Notes: a model not told the origin generated them from the letters alone. A DNA stretch of 64,000 bases from Plazaster borealis (GCA_021014325.1 CM037474.1:22872488-22936487); one strand, 5' to 3'. Counted from the first letter of the stretch, positions 37,974 to 49,639 are shown. Program-made: numbers and translations.

Positions 37974-38489
37974 CATCACGGTTTTCACGAAGAGCCACTT
38001 ATGTCCAAACGCTTGATTGAGATTTACATTTTTACACTGCTTGGCTTAAAACTGCAATATCTGCAATACTAAAGCCACGGTTTGCATTCAAAGACCTCTC
38101 ATGTGATTCTGAATAAGTTTAACCTCCCTATTGACTAATTAATTTTGTTAAATATATTGGCTAATTGCCATAGTAATTAGTCAAAGATACGTGGCTCTTC
38201 AAGAACCGAAAAAGTGAGTTGACCTACTTAAACACCCAACTGGTTAACGTGTTTTTTGATAGGAAAGGGGCGCTTATGTCACGTGATCACGCGCGCGCTG
38301 ACAAAAGTGGCTCTTCGTGGAAAAACAATTTGACCTACATTTGTTGCAATGTATTACAATGCATTTTTGGGCCGATGGCTGTTTGTGAAAACGCAAAAAT
38401 GCATTCATTGAGATAAAGGCCCCTTTTTGTAATAATCTTTATTTGTCATTTTAAGATATGTGGCTCTTCGTGAAAACGGTGACGATATG
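37974..38489. mobile_element. Family D relative with gagccac repeats
   Basis: The inverted ends are ggttttcacgaagagccac at about 37980 and gtggctcttcgtgaaaac at about 38459, the latter continuing to gacgatatg as in the copy at 3946-4699. Further gtggctcttc copies lie inside at 38190 and 38306. Nonautonomous. Confidence 0.75.
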
Positions 38490-38509
38490 AGTGTAAGATT
38501 AAAATCAAA

Positions 38510-38788
38510 AATATGTTCTTTATCCCGACGCAACTATTACATCCACAAATAATAATACTGATACCAATATTAATTGAAGACAAAGTGAACAACATAGTAA
38601 GGAAGACAAGGAAGGAAGTTTCAGTTTTACATGTGGGAGGAAAGCCCCTGAGAGTTGTTCCAGGGAAAACCCATGCTTTCAGGTAGGGAATGAAAACCCA
38701 ATCCACACAGTGCCCCTGGCGGGATTCGAACCGGGGTCCTAGAGATGGAAGGCGAGGAAAGATAACACTACGCCAACCCGACCACCTT
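38510..38788 (-). mobile_element. tRNA-derived SINE on the minus strand
   Basis: Box B is seen as its complement ggattcgaaccgg at 38731-38743, with the tRNA-like 5' end near 38788. The body extends to about 38510. A 140-codon minus frame here is repeat-derived and was not annotated. Confidence 0.75.
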
Positions 38789-38943
38789 TGAACACACATC
38801 AGTGTGTGAGTAAAAACACAAAATAATATGCTTCCCTGATGCAAATCCTGTTTAAATCGTTGCGGCACCTGCTGCTAAAATATAGGATTCAAACTGCCTC
38901 TAGCTACTTGGGCAATCTTTTGTGGTCTAGTGGTAAGACATCT

Positions 38944-39136
38944 GGGCCCAATTTCATAGAGCTGCTTAAGCACCAAAAGTAGCTCAGCAAAAGTTAATTA
39001 TGCTTACCAGAATAAGGTTACCCGCCAAAATACCATTTCATATGTACAATTTGTGACTGGTATCCTGCTCCGTTTTGCTTAGCAGAAATTTGTTATGCAA
39101 TATTTCCTGCTTAAGCAGCTCTATGAAATTGGGCCC
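38944..39136. mobile_element. Family A element, copy 7, inside a SINE
   Basis: Perfect ends gggcccaatttcatagagct and its inverse. It splits a tRNA-derived sequence: box A-like tggtctagtgg lies to its left and box B-like ggtttgaatc to its right. Confidence 0.92.
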
Positions 39137-39228
39137 TGCTCTAGATGGCAAAGGTCATTGGTTTGAATCACACCTAACCATGGTAACAATTTCTTCACAG
39201 GGCTCGGAAAGGCCGAGTATACAGTGCT

Positions 39229-39601
39229 TTAAGGCACTGAACACGTTTGGTAATTGTCAAAGACCAGTATTCTCACTTGGTGTATCCCAACATATGCATA
39301 AAATAACAAGCCTGTGAAAATTTGGGCTCAATTGGTCATCGAAGTTGCAAGAAAATGATGAAAGAAAAAACACCCTTGTTGTACAAATTTGTGTGCTTTC
39401 AGATAGGAATAAAAACTTCTTGCAAGAAGTTTTTATTATTTTAGTGAGAAATTACCTCTTTCTCAAAAACTACGTTGCTTCAGAGGGAGTCGTTTCCTAC
39501 AATGTTTTATACTATCAACAGCTCTCTGTTGCTTGTTACCAAGTAAGTTTTTATTCTAACATTTGTTTTGAGTCATTACCAAACGTGTACGATACCTTTA
39601 A
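39229..39601 (+). mobile_element. Family B element, copy 4 (opposite orientation)
   Basis: TTAA on both sides, with the same sequence as the other copies on the opposite strand. The central palindrome has the ttgcaa centre. It directly abuts a SINE fragment on its left. Confidence 0.93.
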
Positions 39602-40561
39602 CACACATCATTGTATGGGTAAAACACAAGTAATATAAAATATATGTGGTCAATGCCCGGAATATTATTGTGCTTGCACAGGCAAGTCCATTTATCCTGA
39701 TTTGAAAGGTGCTTCATTATAAAACCAGAATAAATTGGGAATATTTTCGTGGAGGGTACACTTAGTGCAATACTGGGGCAATGGCCAGTCGTGACATTTC
39801 TATCAATACATGTATAAAATATGTAAGAGACTAGAGTGGTACTCGGTCTAACAATTTATAATGGATGCTTTCTGAAAGTAGACAGGAAAATGTCGTTGTG
39901 GAGTTTTGAATTCAGGCCATTTATTATTCTTCGTCTTCTTCTTATTATAATTGGTTCATCAAAAACATTCAAACATCTCAGCCAAAGGCTGAATTATGTT
40001 TAAAATACAACAAGAGTTACATAAAAAAAGAAAATCCCCCAAAATAATAGATATGTACAAAAATATATACATGTAAATATAAATTAAAAATATATCCAAT
40101 TGGGCCTATGACCATAACATAAACAATTGTTGCACTGTTAAGCAAGCACATATAAAAAATACAAGGAATAGAGATGGGGGACAGTAATGCATGATAAATT
40201 AATTAAAGATATTACAAGACAAATTCAATCACTAAAAAAAAGAGAGAGAGAAAATACAAAATGCTCCGAAAAAATTAGACCAATCTCACACAAATACAGC
40301 AAAAACTATTGAAAAAACCCTGTTTCAATCCAGTTCAGTTTAGTTGTCATAACCAGCCTAGAAATCCGCCCTCCCCCCCCACACACTCTCTCCCTGTCTC
40401 TCTCTCTGTCAGAGTGCACATTGCTTTATAATAAAAAATATATGCACTATGCAAATCCGTCTAAAAATTATGTTGCACAACGCAGACACAATTAGTGGCG
40501 TAACTGCAGTGTGACTCATATGTGTTGGGCAGCACAGAAGAATATGAGTTGTCATCATTCA

Positions 40562-40720
40562 GGGCCCAATTTCATAAAGCTGTTCAGCAGAACATTCTGC
40601 TTAGCAAAATTCATTGCTAAGCAAGAAATGAGAGGGGGTACCAGTCGCAGCAATGTAAGTTGTATGGTATCTGGCTGGTAGTCTATGCCAGCAAAGCAAT
40701 ATTTTTCTGTGCTAAGCCAT
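40562..40720. mobile_element. Family A element, right end lost
   Basis: Left end gggcccaatttcataaagct, with taagcaagaaatgag and ggtaccagtcgcagc typical of a subfamily. The right inverted repeat is missing. Confidence 0.75.
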
Positions 40721-40781
40721 AGCCACTGCCGAAGCCATTAATCTGGATATGGCAATACTTAACATGAGGTTTCAGTACCCA

Positions 40782-40932
40782 GGGCCAAATTTCATAGATC
40801 CCTGTAAGCACAAAAAAGAGCTTAGCAAAAAAAAATACTACTTTGCTGAAATAGGCCTACCAGCCTTTCACTTCTTGCTTAGCAATTTGTTAAGCAGAAT
40901 TTTCTGCTGAACAGCTTTATGAAATTGGGTCC
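40782..40932. mobile_element. Family A element, copy 9
   Basis: Ends gggccaaatttcatagat and ctttatgaaattgggtcc. The middle is shortened. Confidence 0.82.
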
Positions 40933-41439
40933 TGAACACTTGTTGTATTCTACCCGGATAAGTCCCACAAAATGACCTTAGCCCAGCCCTCTGTTTTTTG
41001 CGCTAGCATACCCTGGGCATGTTAGTCACGGTTACGTAAGTGATTGAAGTCACAAACAAGAAGGAAAATAAAAACCGGTGCTACATCCCCGTGATAATAT
41101 TTCCATATAATAATAGTACAATAATAATATCAGACCTGACGACATGTACAGGCATGATAATCTTCCTATTTTAATTTGATTTCTGATCTTTTCCCCTCAA
41201 AAACATCAGTCAGATTATTATTAAGTAGCCTGTAAAAATGTTTCATAAAAGTATTTACCACAAGGCTTGAAATTTACACTGGACCACAGGTCTGAGGCCA
41301 GTGATTTAAGGGTCGGGCCAGTAAATCCACAACCGGACAGGTCAAGAGGTCAATTGAATAATGACAACCCCACGGTGTAGTATCTGTAACGAAGACAGTA
41401 AATATGTTAAACTGTGTAGAAAGTTATTTTGATTCTGTT

Positions 41440-41595
41440 GTCGATTTCACCAAACTCTTCCTAACTTAGGATTAATCCTAGGCAATGCTAAGAGATAGGA
41501 CTAGTCTTAAGTACTGGTCCTAACTTAAGACTAGTCCTATCTCTTAGCATTGCCTAGGATTAATCCTAAGTTAGGAAGAGTTTGGTGAAATCGAC
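41440..41595. repeat. Perfect 73-bp inverted repeat with a 10-nt loop
   Basis: Left arm 41440-41512 and right arm 41523-41595 are exact reverse complements, and the loop is actggtccta. It starts gtcgatttcaccaaactctt. The ends resemble those of family F (tcgatttcac...), so it may be an F-type fold-back element. Confidence 0.97.
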
Positions 41596-42569
41596 GGCAG
41601 GTCTTGTAAGCTACAAACCCTACAGTTCTGTGAATTCCCCCCCACCCCCAAAAAAAATTTTAAAAATTGATCCTTGTACCATGTAGTGACGATCGTCGTA
41701 ACCCTCAATCCTCTCAACTGTTGTAGACCGCCGGAGGATGAGGACGAACTGGATGTTGAAATTTTGCAATTTTTTTTCACCCTTTGTGTTCTTTTCAGTA
41801 TTTTAAATCTACACAATTTGGAACATGTACATGTAAAATGTTGTAGACAAAAAAAAAATTCAAAAAATAGGCAATTTTTAACACATGATCCATCGTAGCT
41901 CTTTGGTCTAAGGAACGTGACAAGAGCTATGATTATCGCAGCTCACACCATTTGTAGGTCAGCCCTTGTGTTAAAAAAATGTTCCTCGTTTATTTTTTGA
42001 GGGTCAAATACCCTGTTTGATGTAATTTTGATGCAAATTGAAATTTATTTATAAAAAGCCAATCATGTTTTGAGTCAACGCAAGGCCATAAAAGCTAATT
42101 CGCCTCACTCTGAAATGCAAAAAGGTGCAATAAGTCTATGGCAAGGTTGCTCTAATCCTCGGTAATCGGCCTTGCCAGCCGTTGAGTAAACATGTCACTC
42201 TGCTTTTTCAGATGAAGTTTTAAAAAAACAAAATAAAAATGTGAAGACACATTCATGGTCACAAGGTGTGTCCCTTCCTCTAGATGCACGCATGACTTGT
42301 GTTGTTTGGATTTCATTTTGCTGTGTGCATGTATTTCAAGTACATTTTCTAAAAGTTGTTTTGTTTACGGAAACTTGCTTTATGTGATGGCCTAAAAGGG
42401 GGGTTACCCTTTGGAGAGGGGCTGTAATGGAGAGCTGTCAACTCTCCCTGATTCTGCAGAAAGTTCCCTGAAAATAAACCAATCTTTCTATGTTCTGTTG
42501 AACAAATTTTTAAAATCTCCCTGATTATGGAAATTTGTATGTTGAATGTAATTCTAAATATCTGCCTAA

Positions 42570-42775
42570 TTGTTCAGTGGCTTCTGAATATGCCGCAGTA
42601 CCTTGTAAACCCTTACATGGTGTTACATAAATGAGTCTCATTATTTCAAAAACTTCAAAAACCTGTCTAGAAATAAATAATGACAAGGGCCTTGAGACGC
42701 CCGTAACCCTGTATAAAAATAAGTTTTTATTAGTAATTATTACTATTATTGTACAGAATCTCCCTGATTGCAAGA
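42570..42775 (+). mobile_element. SINE 3' part
   Basis: Shares gccgcagtaccttgtaaacc, ttacatggtgtta and ccttgagacgcccgtaaccc with the SINE at 58891. The tail is TTA-rich. Confidence 0.72.
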
Positions 42776-43226
42776 TGTAAATGTTGGCAGGTCTTATAAA
42801 AGGGGGAAGACAAATTTAAATAGGAAGGGGAAAATCAACGTGAAGAGACATTTGTGGGCTTGGATTTGGATTTTGTTCTCACTGTGTACATGTACTTGGA
42901 AGCTGATCATAGTTACATGTCTTGTCTAATCGCTCATCTCATTGACAAAGTACAAATGTACATGTCGACAAATGGATTTATTGGGGAAGGCCAGCAGCAA
43001 ATGGTGTATGGATGAATTTTAAAAATGTGAAACACAAACAACCAAAGACTAAAAAGAGCACTGTGTACATGTATTATATTGAAATGGTCAGTCAATAGGA
43101 TGAAGTGGGAGGAGGTGTACATGATCAAGTGTATGCTTATTTTCCTGTACAATGTACATGTACATCCTGTGAAATCAGTGACGTGCAGTTTTGCTGCTAT
43201 CACTTTTGGTACATGCTAAAGCACCA

Positions 43227-43602
43227 TTAAAGGCACTGTACACGTTTGGTAATTACTCAAAATATATATTAGCATAAAAACTTACTTGGTAACGAGCAAC
43301 AGAGAGCTGTTGATAGTATAAAACATTGTGAGAAACGACTCCCTCTGAAGTAACGTAGTTTTTTGAGAAAGAGGTAATTTCTCACTAAAATAATAAAAGA
43401 CTTCTTGCAAGAAGCCTTTTATTCCTATCTGAAAGCACACAAATTTGTACAACAAGGGTGGTTTTTTTCCATCATTTTCTTGCAACTTCAATGACCAATT
43501 GAGCCCAAATTTTCACAGGCTTGTTATTTTATGCATATGTTGGGATAGACCAAGTGAGAATACTGGTCTTTGACAATTACTAAACGTGTTCAGTGCCTTT
43601 AA
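43227..43602 (-). mobile_element. Family B element, copy 5
   Basis: TTAA on both sides, ends aaggcactgtacacg and cgtgttcagtgcc. The central palindrome at 43392-43423 has one mismatch. Confidence 0.93.
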
Positions 43603-43950
43603 ACTTTATCAGCCACAGTGTACAAAGCTGCATGAAATTTTGGCTGATAACCAGTGAAACATGTAAGCACTTTTCTTGTCCAAGCAGAAATCTGTAGGAT
43701 AGGGAATACAGTGACCTTCATGCTGTCATGTACATACATGTATGTACATTTACATGTACATGTACATCATTTACATAACAAATGTACATCTACTTATATT
43801 ATGCTCACAAGAGGTCCAATTTCACAGAGTTACTTTACAAAAAGAAATGTTATTATGGCTTTCTGTCAAACAAACACTGATTTGGGTAGTGCATGTAGTT
43901 CATTCTGGTCTATAAATTAACAAGGTGTAACGCTGAGTGACCCTAACTAG

Positions 43951-44852
<902 letters not shown>

Positions 44853-44982
44853 AATGTTTGATGTAGGAGGCCAGCGCTCTGAGAGGAAGAAGTGGATCCA
44901 TTGCTTCGAGGGTGTGACAGCAATCATCTTCTGTGTGGCCCTTAGCGCATATGACTTGGTACTAGCTGAAGATGAGGAAATG
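44853..44982 (+). CDS. GNAI: Galphai exon 6 (switch II)
   Basis: A 130-nt exon of canonical length, reading [20 protein letters not shown], then [20 protein letters not shown] and EEM. DVGGQR supplies the catalytic Gln, and the switch II region contacts G-beta-gamma and effectors. The donor is gtgagt. A G-rich minisatellite starts about 50 nt later, and two degraded copies of the exon's 3' tail lie further into the intron. Confidence 0.97.
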
Positions 44983-45030
44983 GTGAGTATGGATGGGGAA
45001 TGGGTTGCTCTGGGGGAGTGAGGGGACTGG

Positions 45031-45170
45031 GTGGGGGACAAGGGGGTAGGTGGGGGACAAGGGGGTAGGTGGGGTACAAGGGGGTAGGTGGGGGGACAAC
45101 GAGGTAAGTGGGGGACAAGGGGGTGAGTGTGGGGGGTGAGTGGGGGACAAGGGGGTGAGTGGAGGACAAC
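45031..45170 (+). repeat. G-rich minisatellite in intron 6
   Basis: The unit is about 19 nt (gtgggggacaagggggtag), with seven or so variant copies. Runs of four to six G are spaced closely enough for G-quadruplex folding. Several variants contain ggtaagt or ggtgagt, which resemble splice donors. Confidence 0.9.
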
Positions 45171-45312
45171 AGGGATGTGTGTGTAGCTGAATTTTATGGA
45201 ATGGTGGGTGGGAAATGGATTCAGTCATTTTTTGGGACTGAAGACAAGGGATGGATTGGGTGAGGTAAATAAGCTCTTGAGTGATTCCAAATGTTTATGA
45301 AGTCAGGGTGTA

Positions 45313-45461
45313 TAGCTGAAGATCAAGAAATGGTGAGTTGGAATGGGGATGGATGGCTCATTCTTGGGATGGGAAGGGGTGGGGTAAGAAAGGGTGCCAT
45401 AGCTTGGGTTGTTCTTAATTTGTATGACTTGGTACCAGCTCAATATGAGGAAATGTTGGGG
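45313..45461 (+). pseudogene. GNAI: Two degraded copies of the exon 6 3' tail
   Basis: 45313-45352 matches the exon 6 end and intron start (44964 onward), reading roughly AEDQEM followed by a kept gtgagt donor and a similar ggaatgggga stretch. 45421-45461 matches the exon from YDLV onward (YDLVPAQYEEM), but its donor GT is lost. They are clearly derived from the exon but diverged and not usable as exons. Confidence 0.8.
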
Positions 45462-45480
45462 GCTTGGGACCAATCCACGA

Positions 45481-45670
45481 ATAAGGGTCATAAATCTTGT
45501 TTAGACTGGTGTCATTTCTAATGGTTTGGTTAGCTAGCAGAAAGTACAAAATTCAGTCGGGGAAACACCCTTATCCCTGACTGAGTTTTTTACTTTCTGC
45601 TGGCTAACTAAATTGACAACCAAACCACCTGAAATGACACCAGTCCTTATACGACATTAATGAACCTTAT
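45481..45670. repeat. 190-bp fold-back element before exon 7
   Basis: The ends ataagggtcat and atgaaccttat are inverted repeats. The arms continue inward through gactggtgtcat/atgacaccagtc and gcagaaagta/tactttctgc, meeting in an 11-nt or so loop. This is a stem-loop type nonautonomous element ending 53 nt before exon 7. Confidence 0.85.
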
Positions 45671-45723
45671 TCAGACTCTCTGCTATGTGTTCACTTCTCA
45701 AACTTGTGTTCTCGTCACTTCAG

Positions 45724-45877
45724 AATCGCATGCATGAATCGATGAAGCTATTTGACTCCATCTGCAACAACAAGTGGTTCACGGAGACCTCCATCATCCT
45801 TTTTCTGAACAAGAAAGATCTCTTTGAGGAGAAGATCACCAAGTCACCACTTACCATCTGTTTCCCAGAGTACACTG
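45724..45877 (+). CDS. GNAI: Galphai exon 7 (guanine-binding NKKD)
   Basis: A 154-nt exon of canonical length, reading [20 protein letters not shown], then [20 protein letters not shown] and [16 protein letters not shown] contacts the guanine base. It is preceded within 55 nt by a 190-bp fold-back repeat (45481-45670). Confidence 0.97.
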
Positions 45878-46000
45878 GTAAGTCCTCCTCCCACCCCAAC
45901 CCCCGGTTCAAGTCCCACTCTCTCCTAGTTCAAGTCCCTTTCTTATCAGCTTTCTTTTTTCACTAAAAGCTTGATTTGCCATTTAACCAGTCAGTTTTCA

Positions 46001-46120
46001 GGCCTGGAATTTCATCTTTGAGAGGGCAAGGCCGTTTTCATTTTGCAAAGGGCATTTGGAGGCCTGGAATTTCATCTTTGAGAGGGCAAGGCCGTTTTCA
46101 TTTTGCAAAGGGCATTTGGA
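46001..46120. repeat. Perfect 2 x 60-bp tandem duplication (family H part)
   Basis: Two identical 60-nt copies starting ggcctggaatttcatctttg and ending ggcatttgga. Identity means it is recent. The same text occurs once at 10198 and 22936. Confidence 0.95.
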
Positions 46121-46171
46121 AAATCTTAAAGCCTATTGGGAATTTCTGAAAGGGCACCAGTGCCAAGACCA

Positions 46172-46319
46172 GGGCTCGATTTCACAAAGAGTTAAGATTG
46201 ATCGTAACTGCAAATCCATCGCAGTTGCTTGGCAAAGAGTGATGTCACAATACAAATCACTATGGTAATACTGATAACTCATCTTAAGATGAATCATAGT
46301 GCTTTGTGAAATCGACCCC
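46172..46319. mobile_element. Family F element, copy 2
   Basis: Ends gggctcgatttcacaaag and ctttgtgaaatcgacccc, colinear with copy 1. It is inserted in family H text. Confidence 0.88.
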
Positions 46320-46926
46320 AGGGAAACAGAGGCCCTTGCATATGATGTCACAAGCTCAAACAGCGCCCTCACTGAGGTCAAAAGGAAGATCTCTTGTTGG
46401 CTGAGAGTTATGCGTGGTGGGTGCACATTTCCATTGGTTGCCCTCGGCGATGGCGGTCCATGCAAAGGGGTCTATAATATCATTCATATATGGAACCGTT
46501 TGCATACTGTACATGAAGAGTAAAAAAAAAAGAATTTTAATGAAGTTGTTAAATTTGAAATTTGTGCAAATGAGTTGCCCCTTGAGTGATGTACTCCTCA
46601 CTTAAGAAGGCACTTGACTGCAAGACTTGAGCCATCGTGATGGTGCCACCACAGCATTGCCATTTGCATTTTTCTACTGTACTGACAATGAGATGTGCTA
46701 TAATAATAAATAGTAATGAATTGGAATAATTTGTTACCTGATATTCAAAACTGCGCTTCCCCTGACATTTGTGAATGTATCGTTAACACCCTTCTTTTCA
46801 GATCCAGCGATTATAATCTGTAATATTCTGTATCTATGTACTTTGTCTTTTGAACTCTGAAGTTTGGACTGATTCTTATGTGTGGAGTTTAGTCTGACTG
46901 TTTATCCATGATAACAGGGGTTTATT

Positions 46927-47302
46927 TTAAAGGCATCGTACACGTTTGGTAATTACTCAAAATATATATTAGCATAAAAACTAACTTTGTAACGAGCAAC
47001 AGAGAGCTGTTGATAGTATAAAACATTGTGAGAAACGACTCCCTCTGAAGTAACATAGTTTTTGAGAAAGAGGTAATTTCTCACTAAAATAATAAAAACT
47101 TCTTGCAAGAAGTTTTTTATTATTCTATCTGAAAGCACACAAATTTGTACAACAAGGGTGTTTTTCTTTCATCATTTTCTTACAACTTCGATGAACAATT
47201 GAGCCCAAATTTTTACAGGCTTGTTATTTTATGCATATGTTGGGATACACCAAATGAGAACACTCGTCTTTGACAATTTCCAAACGTGTACGATGCCTTT
47301 AA
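46927..47302 (-). mobile_element. Family B element, copy 6
   Basis: TTAA on both sides, ends aaggcatcgtacacg and cgtgtacgatgcc, so these ends match each other while differing from the cactg-type ends of other copies. Ttgcaa centre. Confidence 0.93.
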
Positions 47303-47637
47303 AATGTATTATTTACTGTATGTGTAGGATATTTTATTACATAGTAATGTAGGCCTATTTATTATATTTTTTACAAGGTTTTAACTTTCGCTTCTATTGT
47401 AAAGTGCATTGAGGAATCTGTGATTGATAATGCGCTTTATAAATGCTGTTTATTATTATTATTATTGTTTAGGGTGATTTTAGTCTCTTTAATTTGTACG
47501 TTGTTATTATTTGTACGTTGTTAAATTGTGTATCTTGTATGTTACAATTACAAATGTTGATATATTGTTGTTAGTGGTTTATTTGTAAAGCACGTTGAGA
47601 TTCTTTCCATTTGTGTATATCTCTGTACAAGACTGCA

Positions 47638-47887
47638 GGGCTTGATTTCACAAAGAGCTAAGATCAATCTTGAGTGCTAAGCAGAGTGTGATTTCGCAAT
47701 AAAAATCACTATGGCGGTGTACATTTATATCCAGCATGCAGTAACTCCAGTGTATCTACTATGCTGTGTAGATTTGTTCTTTGAGAACTTGGGTCGGGTT
47801 TTCCGGCACCGACCACCGTGGGCAGAACCCTGACTATGTCGACAAATCCCCTTAAGATGAATCTTAGTGTCTTGTGAAATCGAGCCC
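47638..47887. mobile_element. Family F element, copy 3, with an insert
   Basis: Ends gggcttgatttcacaaag and cttgtgaaatcgagccc. A 119-nt insert (47714-47832) interrupts it, flanked by actatg on both sides. Confidence 0.85.
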
Positions 47888-47913
47888 AGTCATTACACCT
47901 AGTATAAGAATAG

Positions 47914-48201
<288 letters not shown>

Positions 48202-48238
48202 AGTACACGCCAAACTCTACTTGGAATTAGGAAAGATT
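48202..48238 (+). other. Galphai 3'UTR, first part, ending at a likely splice donor
   Basis: The 37 nt after the stop end at ATT|gtaagt, a near-consensus donor. A 3'UTR intron right after the stop is, as I remember, also present in vertebrate Gi genes. Without RNA data this remains inference. Confidence 0.55.
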
Positions 48239-48561
48239 GTAAGTAGCTTCCTTTTTGTTTTTTTTCGTTTTTAACAGCAGCGGAATTAATGTAACACAGC
48301 ATTTCATTTGTTCAATACAGTTTCTCATGGGTTTGGGGTTCTCCGAACTGCATGAACTTTTTGAAGCTGAGTGGTTTTACTTTAATCTCTTTGAAATTAT
48401 AAAAACTACTAGTAAATTAAAGAGGATCCGAAGTATATTATTTAAAACGGTAGGTGAGGAAGCTTAAAGAAAATCTGATGACACCACCCCCCCCCTTTCC
48501 TTGGGTATTGCCACAATGATGCTGGTCTCTTCTGCCCTTTACGTAGATTCAGTCGTCGGTT

Positions 48562-48588
48562 TGACGTCAGTCATGAATATATAAAAGG
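48562..48588 (+). promoter_or_regulatory. CRE palindrome next to a TATA-like box
   Basis: TGACGTCA at 48562-48569 is a perfect cAMP response element. TATATAAAAGG follows at 48578-48588. The surrounding 650 nt are free of repeats. Chance occurrence is possible and no transcript start is shown. Confidence 0.3.
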
Positions 48589-48985
48589 CAAGCTAAATCA
48601 AACAAGCTTCCGATGCACTCATTAAGGGCTAGGGAGATCTGAACGAGGTGGATTTGGAAGTGATTAAGTCCCTAGCTGAACAACAGATGGCCCTGAGATC
48701 TATTGTCAACGGAGACGCGGAGACAATGGTCCGACTATTATCCCTGGGAATTTGCTTGTGAAATAAATACGAGCATGGATGAATTAATTATGCAGGTGTA
48801 GACTAAGTGGAGAGTTGAGATGTGAATAATTGAAACTGGCTCAGCAATAAAACCAGCCTGACGATAGTGATGTACTCTATTAAACCAGTACATCCTTTTA
48901 CACATTATCAGTGATCAAATTAATTTGGCAAAAAATCCAGAAGAATGCATGGCTTATAGCTCAAATGTTTACTGGACCAGAAATT

Positions 48986-49578
48986 GTTGTACAAGACCAG
49001 AATCAAAAGGAACAGAATCAAAACTTTGTGAATTTTTTGTTCAGTTTCCTCAATGAAAGAAAGAAAGAGGAAATCAGTAGATTGGATGGAAAGTTTTATG
49101 TCTATAGACCATGTGAACTTTGTTTACAATAAGTGTGACCTTGTGCATTCTTTGGGTGTTCTGGCAGGCAAGATACTACACAGGTCCTATGGGAACATTT
49201 TTTTGTGTCATAATAATTTCCACATAAAAAGAAGAATTATGAAAAAAAAAGACAAGTTTTTTTGAGAGCCCCCTTTCTTCATCATAAAGTTGATATAGGA
49301 ATTAGACAGTGTGCTCCATATAAAATATAAGATTTTATGTTTTATTTCATTAGTCTGTGTACAAATCGTGCCTGCAGGAAGTCCAGGCTCTGTGGCTCTT
49401 TTGTAAACATGTGATGTCACAGGTCACATCGTCTATAACCAGTGATCTTTTCAGATTGTTGTACAAGACCACAATCAAAAAGACCAGAATCGAAACTTTG
49501 TGAATTTTTTGTTCAGTTTCCTCAAAGAAAGAAAGAAAGAGGAAATCAGTAGATTGGATGGAAAGTTTCATGTCTTTA
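48986..49578 (+). repeat. 120-nt direct repeat 472 nt apart
   Basis: 48986-49106 and 49458-49578 match closely from gttgtacaagacca through gaggaaatcagtagattgga to catgtct. The sequence between begins tatagaccatgtgaac and ends catcgtctataa, so an inverted-repeat element may have accompanied the duplication. Confidence 0.8.
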
Positions 49579-49639
49579 ACCAGTGAGCTTTCAGATTGAA
49601 ACTGATGTTTTTGAAAAATGTTTGTTTTGATAGTCCCCT

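Larger units (their letters stand above)
44983..45723 (+). other. Galphai intron 6
   Basis: A 741-nt intron made almost wholly of a G-rich minisatellite, two degraded copies of the exon 6 tail and a 190-bp fold-back element. Very little unrepeated sequence is left. Confidence 0.9.

Noticed and set aside
38446..38868. 140-codon minus-strand frame
   Set aside because: It overlaps a tRNA-derived SINE on the minus strand with a clear box B, so it is repeat-derived.
39345..39638. Similar 'protein' frames beginning MQENDERKNTL at several places (5336, 39345, 50112, 60414, 61455)
   Set aside because: They are translations of family B element copies with TTAA flanks. The frames differ by shifts and stops between copies, with no sign of coding constraint.
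44942..45228. Pro/Leu/Ser-rich minus-strand frames
   Set aside because: They are produced by the G-rich minisatellite of intron 6.
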